Source of the DNA: Jacaranda mimosifolia
Taxonomy: Eukaryota; Streptophyta; Magnoliopsida; Lamiales; Bignoniaceae
Length of the DNA: 64,000 nucleotides
Assembly (NCBI GenBank): GCA_018894105.1
Contig: CM032126.1
Coordinates: 4,305,001-4,369,000, forward strand
Reading direction: 5' to 3'
Below, one piece after another: positions 47,451-59,900 of this stretch (position 1 is its first letter; each line of letters begins with the position of its first letter). Under the pieces are notes generated by a model, which was not told the DNA's origin, ran no database searches, and saw only the letters and a program-made list of their open reading frames with translations. The position numbers were made by a program, and so were the translations under genes.

Positions 47451-47959
47451 TTAATAGCAAGCTATTTTCGTAAAGCCCAGAAGTAACACTCCGTCCAGCG
47501 TCCAGTATTAATTTGGATATGGACTGCAACAGTTCCGAGTCTTTACTGTGGGGATCCAATAAAGCTGCCGTTGTGTCAAGAAAATATCTTACCATCGATC
47601 GACAAATAGATATTTTTTGACTCGAAAGGTTGGTATTATACAGAATAGAAACTATAAAGTTAAGCATTGAAGGTCTAATATTATTATTAATATTGCATAG
47701 ATTTGTTTCTAAATACAAAGGATCAACTGTTTCGAGATATTGTTCTGTCAGTAAACATATGGTGACGAGTTTTATTCTGAAAAGATGCTTGAAGTATGAA
47801 AGAGGAGAAATAACTTATAAACTATCTCAAATTCTCGACTCTTTTTAATGTAAGATACTATATATCATCAATTATATATATAGACCAATTTGACAAATAA
47901 TTTATATATATAAAGTTTAAAATTTGAATTCTAATGAATATATAACGAATTCTAACGGA

Positions 47960-48425
47960 GTCAACTAGGTGAAAGGGCACAACTTGTGCATTCCCCTTTT
48001 TCTCCTTTTCTTTTCCAGAAGTCCACTATGTACTATGAGGACAGCTATTTAATTTGGTCACATGTCTCATATCATATTGTATCCATTTTCCTTTTTTGGT
48101 AAATAGATTTTTGGTTCAAAAGAAAATTCAATTACTAATATTGGAATTCGGATCTTAGATATTTTTCTCGAGTTCTTCTCTTTCAAACACAATGTATAGA
48201 AGTGAAAAAAATTACTCACTTATCTTGTAAAATTTGAATCCGAATTTTCATACTTAAGAGTTTTTGGTTGCACTTTTGACTATCCAAATGTTCATATCAA
48301 AATTAACAAGAGCTTAATTACATTTTAATCCAAATCGAATTCAAATTAACTTAGATTATGTTTAGATTAGTGGATTAAAGCTAAGTATTCAAAATACGTT
48401 CATTGAATTTGTTTGGGCAATTTTA
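47960..48425. repeat. Segmental duplication block, right copy (partner 20030-20520)
   Basis: Same order of phrases as the left copy, see 'GTGCATTCCCC', 'AGAAGTCCACTATG', 'GAGGACAGCTATTTAATTTGGT', 'ATTACATTTTAATCCAAATCGAATTC' and 'TTGAATTTGTTTGGGCAAT'. Located between the gene A remnant and the intact hydrolase gene, as the left copy is between gene A and the hydrolase pseudogene. Confidence 0.7.
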
Positions 48426-48595
48426 TATTACAATAAAATTTTCAATGTCTTGGAAATCTATATATTTTGAATTATTTTTTTCAATAATAATAATAATAAT
48501 GAATTTAAGTACCTATAATTTAAATGCATGCTGTACCTAGTTAAAAAAAATAAAGATCGGAGATGGAATTACTCTTTCTTTATTGGGCAAATTTA

Positions 48596-49063
48596 ACGGC
48601 CCTCCTTTTTCATTTTCTCCTCAAAATAAAAATAGAAAACTATTAACTTTTACACCATTTTCTCATACATTTTCATTCTCAAAACATTATTTTTTACATT
48701 TTCTTTCCATTTTCATACATTTTTCAACCTCTATTATTACTTATATCTACTTTTTACATTCTCAATACTTCTCAAACAACATTCACCACAAAAATATTAT
48801 AAATTCAAAATCAAATTGTAATATTATTTTTCAAACAATTACACATCACATCATCAATTTAAATTCAAAAAATTTCTTTCTTTTAATACAAAAAACACTT
48901 AACATCCAAATATATCTCATTTTTACAACTATATAAACCTACAATTTTAAATAACACATCCAAACACAACTCATTTTTAAAAACACATTTTCTAACTAAC
49001 TGGTCACTATGCATTTTTACTAAAAAATAAAAATGACCTCAAAAAATAAAACCAAACAGGCCT
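48596..49063. mobile_element. Degraded Tourist-like MITE (family T3)
   Basis: Ends like 'GGCCCTCCTTTTTCATTTTC' and 'AAAATAAAACCAAACAGGCCT' followed by TTA. The interior has the 'TTTTCATTCTCAAAACA', 'ACATTTTC' and 'CATCCAAACACA' phrases of the family. The left end is worn. Confidence 0.6.
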
Positions 49064-50071
49064 TTAGTCCTTTCTCATTACATTTTTATTTTTGCACTAT
49101 CAAGCAAATTAGCGTCCGATGTTCGCCATAGAGGCAAAGAAGTTGGCATCGAGAAAAAGTCAAAAGTCAAAAATTAAGTGGGCCCCCTAACAAATTAGCA
49201 ATAATAAATACAATAAAAGCCTTCTACCCAGTCCACTTTGGCATACTTCAAATCGAAAATCAAAATTCAATGCATTACATACAATATTCTTTTAGGTAAA
49301 TAAGTCACAAGATTCATAATATCTCCACATAATCCAAAATTAATTTTCTAAGAAATCATGTTACAAATAATATAATTGAAGATATTACTATAAGAGATAC
49401 TGCAGAGATTGAAATGAAGATTTCAAAATGAAAAATTAGCAGTATTTTAAAATAAACTAGATACTTCCCTCATTAGCCAGAAATAAGATAGAATAAACGA
49501 TTACCCAATAATAAATTACATTTCTCACAAATTAAATATTACTTTCATAAATAAATATCAACTCTATGGTAGCCACTCCACAACTATTTTTTTTTCTAAA
49601 TAAAAAATACCTAAAATAGCTGATATTCATTTATAATGATAAAAAACAAAAAATTTGAATCCTAATTTATATAATAATGATATTGCATGAAATTGGATTC
49701 GAGGTTCTTCTAAAAATTTATTGAGTTGTTAGCTTCTATTTCAAGAACTTACTCCTATAGAGACAATGCTCAAGTTAGAAATTAAATAATTTGATGTCTT
49801 TTTTCAGATGTGAATGTCAGTATTTATATTTTATATTATTTGAATTCTTGATGGAATTAAGCCCATAAACTTACAGAGTTCATATTAACTGGGCTTAATG
49901 GACCATTTTAAATAATTATATTAATTTCTTTATTGAACTTTTTTATTTATATGCTCCTAAGGCGTTTTGGAGTATACCAAATTCTATTGGTCAAAGTGCT
50001 TTGAAGGTAAGTGTTGTAATTTAGCTGGCCAATTTGGTCGTCACAATGATATTTTCATGGCTCTCTATCCC

Positions 50072-50079
50072 TATAAATA
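50072..50079 (+). promoter_or_regulatory. TATA box of the intact hydrolase gene
   Basis: TATAAATA lies about 180 bp before the start ATG, in a block conserved with the pseudogene's upstream region (33594-33610). Confidence 0.65.
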
Positions 50080-50249
50080 CCCATGCAAAGAGTCCAATTT
50101 CTTATCTTCACATACTCTGTAGCCCACGTACATTTCTCATTATCATATAATATTTTCCTAATATTTTGCACAAAAACAATCTTTGCACCTCACAATTTCT
50201 TACAACCTACAACAAAACTATTTTGGTCGTCTTCTTTTCCACACTTCTT

Positions 50250-53200
50250 ATGGTACGTAAAAGGATTTTTTCTATTTTGTTTGCCTTAAATCGTCGGAAC
50301 ATCCATTATTTTGCGTAATTAAGCTTAAATGCAATTTCTTTTGCAGGAGAATCATGTGACTAATGTCAAATACGAAGAGGTAAACACATTTTTCTTGTAA
50401 TATTCTTAACGTCGTTGATTTAAGTTAACGTAATTTTCTTTTTCGTTTTAGTCTGAAACTGAGTAATTATTATTAATATGACAGAAATACATAGTGAATT
50501 CGCGAGGAGTGAAGCTTTTCACGTGCAGATGGTGGCCTGCAAAGGATGAGCCAAAAGCTTTGGTCTTCTTGTGCCATGGATATGCCATGGAGTGTAGCAT
50601 TTCAATGAGAGGTCAGACATTAGAGTTTGTTCGGTTAAATTTATTTAAAAAATCTTTTAAATTTTTTCAATTATAAGATACTTTTAAGTTTATAAGCTGA
50701 GTGATGAATGACCCAATAACATTAATTTCACAATTGTATATGTGAGGTTTGGGATTCGAATTCAGTGAACTCTTAATGTGCGTGCCTCTAAATGTATGTT
50801 ACTGTATAAATATAAAAAAAGTTTATAAGCAGTTAGGTTTTATTTTGAAAATAAGTTATTGAATTAATTATTTGAATAAAATAATATTTTGGAACTTATG
50901 CCAAGTTAGTCATGGTAGTTTTATAATCAATAGGATTAAAATTAAATATTTAAATAGTAGGTATGAATTTCTTAATTTTTAAAAAAAAATAATTTATAAG
51001 ATTCTTATATTTTATTTTGAAAGCTTATAAATTATTTTGCTTAAATGTTTTATGAAATATAAACACTTTATAATTTCTTTTAATCTCTCAACACTTATAC
51101 AGGAAATATTGAAAGTTTAAAAACTCACCCCAAATACTTTTTTCAATTAATTGATTAAATCAGACTGTGCGTCTCGACTGGTGAAAGCTGGATTTGAGGT
51201 TCATGGAATCGACTGCGAAGGCCATGGAAAGTCATCTGGGCTGCTGGGATTAATCTCCAACTTTGATGATCTTGTCGACGACCTCTGCGAACACTTCACA
51301 AATATTTCTGGTAAATTTTTATTTTTTATTTTTTCAAGTTTTTATGTTCTGGGATTTGAAATTAGTCAAAGGTTTCGGTACTTATGATTAGGACATTTGT
51401 TTTGACTTTGTGTTTAGTTTAATTCTTGATTTAACGAACGCAGAGAAGAAAGAGAACAAGAGAAAGATGAGAATAATTATGGGAGAATCAATGGGAGGGG
51501 CCATGGCTCTCTGTCTGCACAGGAAGAAGCCAGATTACTGGGACGGGGCCGTCCTCGTTGCTCCCATGTGCAAGGTGTGTCCTAATTTAGACAACCATTT
51601 TTTGGATATTGATTATGGAAAATTTTAACTATAAGACCAATAGGGTGGAGACAACAGAAAAATTCTGGTCGAATGTAAGATAATCACAAACGAGTACTAG
51701 ATTAATATTTATTATATTATATATATATATATATATTAACTAATTATTGTGTCACGTCGTTCCTACTTGTATAAAGTAATCGCTAATTATTTTTAGAGCA
51801 TGAGTACGAGGAAAAGTAAATTATAGATGCTAGACTTTGGAAGTCTCAATATGAGAAAAGAAATGATATGAACAGAGGTTATTTTTTGTCCAACAACATA
51901 AGTTTCCTACATTATGTGGGATGTCAGGAGTTCGAACCCAAATAGACTCTTGATGTGCATATGTACAAATTAATAAAATAAAATAAACAAAGGTTATTTT
52001 TAGCAAAATAAATTTTAATATAAATTATGTGAAAATTATTAGTATGTGAATATAAAATCTTCTTTTTATGTAGTACAGATCATGTGATTGATTGGATTTT
52101 GACAATGGTGATAAAAATATACAGATTGCTGATGAGATGAAACCAAACCCATTGGCAATAAAAGCTTTGACTTATTTGGTTGGCATCATCCCAACGTGGA
52201 AGCTCACCCCAACTCCAGATATAGTTGACATTGCCTTTAGGGACCCACAAGTAAGAAGTGAGGTAAAATTAATCTTTCCTATTAATATTTATTTAATTTT
52301 AATTTTAATTAAATATTAAGATGTCAAATATTTTAATTTGGGCCGGTTGCTAATTACTCTCTCTAGTCAAAGAAATATATTTATATAATATATATGTATT
52401 TAACTATTAATTGAAAATGTGATTAGTATAATTATGACAAATGAAAATGGCTGCAGATTAAGTCCAATCCATACACATACAAAGGCCGACCTCGTCTAAA
52501 AACTAGCCACCAACTGTATACAGCCGGCTTGGATTTGGAGAAGAGACTCGACCAGGTGGGCATGTCTCTAACTTGAGTGTTTTTTTTTTTTTTTGGTAAA
52601 TAATTATATCCACGCGGATCATGTGTCCGTTAGATTGAAATCCTCATAACCTGAGATATTAATAAGACAATCATTTATATCATTTAGTATTACATGAAAG
52701 TATATATAAAAAAACTCCGACTTTTCTAATAAATCGAGATGCTTGATTCACGACTAAAAATATATTATTGACCTAAATATTAGTTTATTGATACTAGTTT
52801 CATCTTTTATTTCACTTCATAAAATGCATGTTGAGTGTATTAAATATTTTTTTTTAAAAATAAAAATTATGAATTAATTAATTCCAAATTGATTTACATC
52901 CACGTCCACTTAAACATTAGCTTTTCCTAGTACTTGTTTCTAGCTCCTTAGTGCCCTGCCCTACCAATGCTTTGTCATAAATCAGGTTTCGTTGCCATTT
53001 ATTGTTCTGCACGGAGAAAATGATAAGGTGACGGATCCTGCCGCGAGCAAACTCTTGTACGAATCGGCTCGGGCCGCGGACAAGACCCTCAAGCTGTATC
53101 CAGGAATGTGGCATTCTTTGTCCTACGGCGAGTTGCCGGAAAACTTGGAGATCATATTTTCCGACATCATCAAGTGGCTGGAAATCAGAGTTTTCGTCGG

Positions 53201-53270
53201 CAATGCCAAATTGGAAGAGCAGCTAAAGCTTGCCAACGATGCAAATGCAAGTGAAAAAGATACTAATTGA
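50250..53270 (+). CDS. Caffeoylshikimate esterase / monoacylglycerol lipase-like serine hydrolase
   Basis: Alpha/beta hydrolases of this plant family cleave caffeoyl shikimate (lignin pathway), monoacylglycerols or lysophospholipids; the exact substrate cannot be read from sequence. Eight exons, all GT-AG: 50250-50252 (only the ATG), 50347-50379, 50485-50611, 51164-51310, 51444-51574, 52125-52262, 52457-52555 and 52986-53270. They give 963 bp and 320 residues, the usual size. The protein starts MENHVTNVKYEE and has the oxyanion-side HGYAME (43-48), the nucleophile motif GESMGG (Ser119), HGENDKVTDP (Asp239) and GMWHSL (His269), so the Ser-Asp-His triad is complete. No signal peptide or membrane segment; probably cytosolic. 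Its 3' end faces the 3' end of gene B 680 bp away. It is the intact sister of 33841-40524. The 3-bp coding part of exon 1 is easy to miss. Confidence 0.93.
50616..51150. mobile_element. Worn Tourist-like MITE (family T2) in intron 3 of the intact hydrolase gene
   Basis: Left part 'TAGAGTTTGTTCGGTTAAATTTATTTAAAAAATC' and right part 'AAACTCACCCCAAATACTTTT' resemble the ends of T2 copies, with 'TTATAAG' repeats between. About 120 bp of other sequence (50696-50820) sits in the middle. It may be an old insertion shared with the pseudogene's intron 3, or independent. Confidence 0.4.
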
Positions 53271-53950
53271 AGATGTTCATCTTTATATATGTCGATGATG
53301 ATTGCACTTATAGTAAATAAATAATAATTCTATCAGGCGCCAAAATGCGTTTCTGTAGACTCTAAGGATATTTCTTATTTTAATTTATATCATAAATAAA
53401 TGCTACTTATATTTACATTTGCATAAATTTATGCAATGGAATATATAATAAAACACATTTTGGAATAAAAAAATCTGAACCGAAGAGAATTAGCTAATGA
53501 TGAAGTACTTTAAAGATAGATTTATTTTAGTTGAATCACAAAAAACAAGGGGCATCAAATACAACCATTTTATAAATGATGCTAAAAATTTATAGTTTTA
53601 ACTATGGAATTGATATAGTTAAATTCAAAGTAGATGTTTTTGTAGCTAACATCGCTAGAATCAATTTATAGCATATGATTCTTCTTTTATATATTTATAT
53701 GATAATTTTTTTACGGATAATGTATAGTTAATCTGTTGCACTTCGAATGTGCAAAGTTACGAATTGATAGTTAATAATTTAAAAATAAATTAAATTTATT
53801 ATGAAAATTTGTCTCTAGAAGTATGAAATTATACTGTCACAACAATTTTCGATAGCAAATATACCTAATGTTTTGATAATGAATTGGAAAAAAAACATTC
53901 TTAACAATCAATGGTTACAAAAAGAAGTCGTGTTCCAACATCCGACATTC
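53271..53950. other. Convergent intergenic region between the hydrolase gene and gene B
   Basis: 680 bp that must hold the 3' ends of both genes. No repeat or gene is seen. Confidence 0.5.
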
Positions 53951-56900
53951 TTAAATCTTACTCTCACTCATCCCATCAATCAGAACCTTTTTCATATGAT
54001 CAACGAGCTTATTCATCTGCTCCCTGGAATGCAACGGCGACGGATAAACGCAGACGCAGTCCAGCTCTCCATCACGGACCGTGTCAAATATAGCGACGGA
54101 AGGGCCGACGCCGTGGACGGAAGCGCAGCCCATGTAGTCCTCGACGCCTATCTTTTGCTGTATTTGATACGAATCATCGACCACAGGATCCTCAAAAACA
54201 GACACAAGTGAAGTTCTGAGGGAAGAAGATGCTGTCAGGGTGGGATTTTCGATGGCTTTGGACATGAGGAAGTTCAGATCAGCCATGTCTGAGAAATGTT
54301 TGTTGCACTTCTTGTAATGAGCGAAGTCCATGTAACAATTCTTGGCCAAATCCCAGAAGTTTTCTGCTCCTTTTACGGTGTGTATGTTGAGGATTGCAGA
54401 GTGGTAGAATCCTGAAATATTAAGGCACCATTTGTCAGAATTGAAATACCAAACGTAACTGCACATTCCTCAGTTTCACTTCCCAAAATGCTTCAAATTC
54501 TACCCAAAATATCCTTTAAAAAACCAATTTAAATCTTCTATTACATTCCTTATTGTATCTCATATTCTATTTTATGAATATGTGACAGGTGTATTAAATA
54601 TTTTTTTATAAAAATAATTAATTAAAAATCAAGTACACTTAACATAAACACAATAAGTTGGAATGAAAAATGAAATAGAGGATCCATAGTGTTAAAAAAC
54701 ACTGAAAACTCATCCAACCCTATTAATATATTAATCATATACTAATCATTATAATATATACATACACAAATCATTCAACTATAAATATACATCAATAAAT
54801 TATATAAAAAAATTAATTTTATCCCACTATCCCAATACAGAAGTAAACATAAAACACAAGAAGTTGGAATAAGAAATGAAATAGAGAATCCAAAGTGTTA
54901 AAAAACACTGAAAACTCACCCAACTGTATTAATATGTTAATCATATACTAGTCATTATAATGTATACATGCACCAATCATTCAACTATAATATAAATCAA
55001 TAAATTATATAAAAAATTAATTTTATCCCACTATCCCAGTAAAATAGTGAATGATTTGATATTTATAATAACTTTTATTCCCTTTTAAAACACTTTCAAA
55101 CAAACAATTTTATCCCAAAAATATTTTTCACCAGCTGCTAAAATAAAAACAAACAAACATCTCATCCCTTCAATCCACTCCCCAAAACACATTCTTTCAA
55201 AACATTTTCCACAATTTATCCAAAATACAAACAAACAAAGCAAAACGCATATTCTTATTTATTTTTATATTTTTATTTTGGTTACCAAAGTGATGTGTGG
55301 AAAGAGGTGGTTCAAGAATAGAGCGGCAATCGGTTAGAGTGACCACTCCATATTTCTTCTTCAACAGCTTATTAGAATGGAGTTTAGTAGAATGTGCAGC
55401 AATTAGGGCAGCAGCAGCGAGGGCTCCACACAGTTTAATCCCTCTGGATTTGCAGCCCTGCATGCCATTAATCATTTTCAATAAGTCTCAAGAATGGAAA
55501 ATTACCATATATGCTATAATTTTAATTGTAAAGAAAATTAAATAGACCCTCGATGTGGTAAATACAATCAAATATAGAGTCCAAATCTCAACATCAAACA
55601 TAAGAATCTAATTGAACTCAAAAAGAAACTATTCTGATGCAATAAAGGGTGGATTACTTATCGGAAATGAAAAAAGAGATGCATTTTTATGTTGTAGAAT
55701 CTGTATTCTTACACTAATCTTTTATGGGATTTTCAAATTTATTTGTTAATTATACGTATTTAGACTTTAAGGGCTTTAATAACTATTAGGATTTTATGAA
55801 TAATGAGCGTGTAATGTCAGAAAATATATGTCATGATTTTATAAAAGGAATTTAACTTTGATCTTTATTAAAAGATCATGCACCCAAGTCAATACTGTAG
55901 AGCACTTAATATTAAGTAGCTGCATAGAGCATTGTCAAGCCCAATTGTACGAATATGTGATTCTAGCGAGAGCAATGTGGGAGTAAAAGTAATCTCGATT
56001 ACATCAATTTTAGCCCTAAATTGAGGGTGAATTCGAGACGGCAGAGATACTCAACTATGATTGGGGACGAAGGTTGCTGCATATAGCATGCAGTTCCTTG
56101 AACAAATAACAAACTTTTTGATGAATTTGTTAAATTGGAGGACAGGTGCTGTGCTGTTAAGGTTTATTCCTAGTGATCATTTTTCAGCCTCCAAAATAAA
56201 ATCAAATATCTCAATGCATTTTTCAAGACATTGTCTGAAATATCATAAAATATCTTTAAAGTACCTTTACTTTTCTTTCTCCAAAACAAAGCATAACGAT
56301 TACGTTTATACATACATAAAATATTAAGGGATTTTTTGTTTATGTTTTCAAATTCATTTTCATTAATTTTACTATTTAAAATAAATTATTGACAACTTAT
56401 CACTATGTTCACTAATATTTCAATTCATTTTCATCTAAAAGCATATTTTTCAATAACTTATATATCTTCTCTCTCTATTTCACTATTATTATCTCTTTCT
56501 ACCTACAACCTACTAGACTCTATATAATCATTACTTTTCCAACAAACTATTCGAATACAAACTCATTATCAACTTATTTTTTTAACTAATTTTTCAAAAT
56601 TTGAAAATATTAAAAATAAAAACAAAAACAATAACAAAATAAGCTCTAATGTAAAATTACATTTTCGCCCAACTAGTTAGACAAAACGATATTGATTTGA
56701 CAACTACAGTGTAAAATATCTCATCATACAATAATACCAAACACATCATTTTATTCCAAAATAATATTAAATCACCCCAAAAATATTACCAAACAGTCAT
56801 CATATTATCCAACTTCCCTACACAAATTCCATTGTCTCAAAATATTTTTTCAAACCACCCAATTAAAACAAAACCAAACAAACTCTTGATTCTTTTTCCC

Positions 56901-59900
56901 AAATTCTTAAGGGAGGTGATTTTTAATGCAATCTAGGAGCTAATTAGCTCACGTAGGATGCAGCATTTCATAATAGTCCAATTACATCTCAAGATAAGAT
57001 TTTCAAGAGAAATAAATCCTTCATTAATTTTCAGTGAGTTTTTTCTTAACTAATGGAAGAACTAATTTCTTCTATTGAATTGCTCCCATGGGTGCTTTGA
57101 ACAACCAACTTATTGTTTGGCCAAACTTCTTCAATGTTAAAAGATTGCTCTAAAGATGCCTAATTGATAGAGGTTTTATGTGTTTGGTCAGCTTACAAAT
57201 TCCTCAAAATATTTTACAAGATATCTTAGACATTTATAAGATGTAAAGTGTTAAAAATTTTCAAAAAAATTTGTTAAACTCTCAATATAAGATATTAGCA
57301 GTCTTGTAAGCTTCTTTAGAAAAAGTAAGGAGTTCTAAATTTAATTTTAATTTCTTAACAAGTTATTTTAATTTTAATTATATTAATTATAAAATCACAA
57401 TTACTAATGTCTTATGAGTTTCACAATCTAATTTTGTTCAAACACTTCAAGAGATCATTTTTAGAATGAGATTTAATATTTATAAGCTCCAAAAATATTT
57501 TATAATATATAGAAGCTAGTAACATATTTTAAATAAATTCAACCAAACACCTTCTAACTCCAAGCATTTTATTTATTTATTATTTATTTTCCGTGTTGAA
57601 GTACCACCAATCACCCGGCACTTTAAATAAGTGTTAGGTTGTGGTCACAGTTCACTGTATCAAATTATTGAATAATGATAATTTAAGTTACTAATATAGC
57701 GCATCAAACAACTTTATCCAATATATATACATGTGTGTGTGTGTGTGTGTGTAGGAGTAAAATTAGATTTTATATACTCTAATACTTTTAAGTAATTTCT
57801 CAAATGTGATTAGAATTATTGCATTAAATTATTGAACAACATCGAAAATTAAGTTAGTACTATAGCATATTAAGTAAGGGAATGTTTAGTAATGTTTTTT
57901 GTGCGATTTTATTATGTGTTTATTATTTATTTTTGGATAATGAATTATTAAAAATGTAAAAATTGTATTGGGAAATATAATTGATTTTTGACTATGTTTT
58001 GGAGAATAGTTAAAAATTGATTTTGCAGAATTTTGATATATTTGTTTATATTTTGGGGGAGGCATTTTTTTACTGTTGAAATCAAATCAATATTTTTTTG
58101 TTGGGTTTTTGTGGTGAAAATGAAATTGAGCAATTTGTTTATTGTTAGAATAATAATAAGATATATATATATAATATATGTGTATATATTAAAAAAATGG
58201 AAAAGTTTTGGGGAAAATGAAGGATAGTAGAGGGTATTTTAGGGATTTTTTTTTTTTTTTGGGAGGAAAAATGAGAACATATTTGATTATATTTCCCCAA
58301 AACAACTTTGTTACGGGGAAACATAACCAAATATTCCCTAAGCTTTTATCATCTTCTATATTATTATAAAAAAAAAGGTTGTTTTGTGTCTAAAGTGGAA
58401 ATTATTTGTGTTTTTTTATATAATTTATCCTTCAATTATTCCAGCAACTAAAATGAGTAATGCAATTTGAAAGATAAAATAGAGAATTCAGTACAAAAAG
58501 ATAGTTTGGATACCAAATTTACTAATATTCCAAATTTCTCTTTTAAGTTGCACTTTAGAAGTGATTATTCAATAAGGTTACAATTATATTTTTCACAAGA
58601 TCCACAAACGCATAAATTTGTATTGTCAAAATTTTATTTTCTATTATTTTCTCTATCACATCAAAATATCTAACATAATTTTAATTTTACTCATAATTTA
58701 AATTATTTCATATATTACTTTTAAATGATTCAATAAGTAATTTTATTTGCACAAAATTGCGTGCAATAATTGGTAGTAAAAATATAATTAAATAGGTTGA
58801 ATTAGGTTTCATGCACTATAATACTATATTAAAAGATTGCCTAACCTGTAAACGTGTTTATGTTCCATGGACTGTGTCTATATTAGCTACGTTTGACGTA
58901 GTTTAATGTTATATTAAAAGATTGCCTAATTGTTAAACAATGGCCATTCTTTCTATTGTAAAGTACCACCAAACAAACCAGTACTTCAATTAATTTTATA
59001 AAGTACCACTTCAAGTTCGTGCTTGACTATAAAGTATAATCAATTAAAATTCATTGGGTTGAATTATTGTGTGAAGTTTAAGATAATATATGTTAGTTCA
59101 GCTATTATTTATACTACATAAAAAAGAAAGATCTCTTACACATTTAAAGTGAAGATTACATTATGCTACATTAAGTTTTGAACTATCGACTATACTCTTA
59201 ATTTTTAATATAATTTCCAGAGCGTATTTATCGCTTGATATAAAATTGCAAAAGACAAATAATATAGTCAAAACATAATAAAAAAGAATTTACTGAGTAT
59301 GTGGCAAATAGATATATCCCATATTTTTTCATTTTTAATATGAAAATTATCTATATATGAGTTATTATTAATTGATAATTAATATTGTATTTTATTTAAT
59401 ATGATTCTTGATAAAATTATGTTATTATTTTATCTACACTATATAAAAATTGAGTGTTTAATTAGTCATGGATAATTGACAATCCAAGTTCATGCACGCA
59501 GAAATTGTATACGACAATCAGTTAAAATAAAGAAAGATAAGGAAGAAAATATAGAAGGACCAAATTGGGTTTTATGTATGCTAATACCATATTAAAAATT
59601 TGCCTAATTAAAAGCTTCACATAGTGATACAGACCCAAGCACAAGATTCTTTGGGCTAACAATAAACTGGGGCGGGCCAAGATCTTAGGTTAGTAGATTA
59701 GATTCTATGGGGAAATGGGCTGAATTGTTTGACCTAGCTGGAGTGGGCCAGTCTGATGATTTAGTGATTTGAGCTGACCTCCAGGTATAGCTATACTAAG
59801 GAGTTTTGGATGGGAAACGTAGAGTAAGATTGGGCCGCATCGTCCAATATGGTTGAAGCCCATATCAAGCAGCTGATGAAACCGAATAGGATGAGGAACA

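Larger units (their letters stand above)
46096..50249. other. Spacer upstream of the intact hydrolase gene
   Basis: No gene is supported; frames at 47371-47718, 47630-47848 and 48583-48936 overlap repeats or MITEs. It contains the duplicated block 47960-48425, a copy of the 19064-type phrase (47015-47530, interrupted by a MITE) and at 49310-50249 the promoter region shared with the pseudogene. Confidence 0.5.

Noticed and set aside
47371..47718. 115-aa minus-strand frame
   Set aside because: Starts in spacer and runs into a MITE; no recognisable domain.
56061..56327. 88-aa plus-strand frame in intron 1 of gene B
   Set aside because: No recognisable domain, opposite to the host gene and ending at a MITE border.
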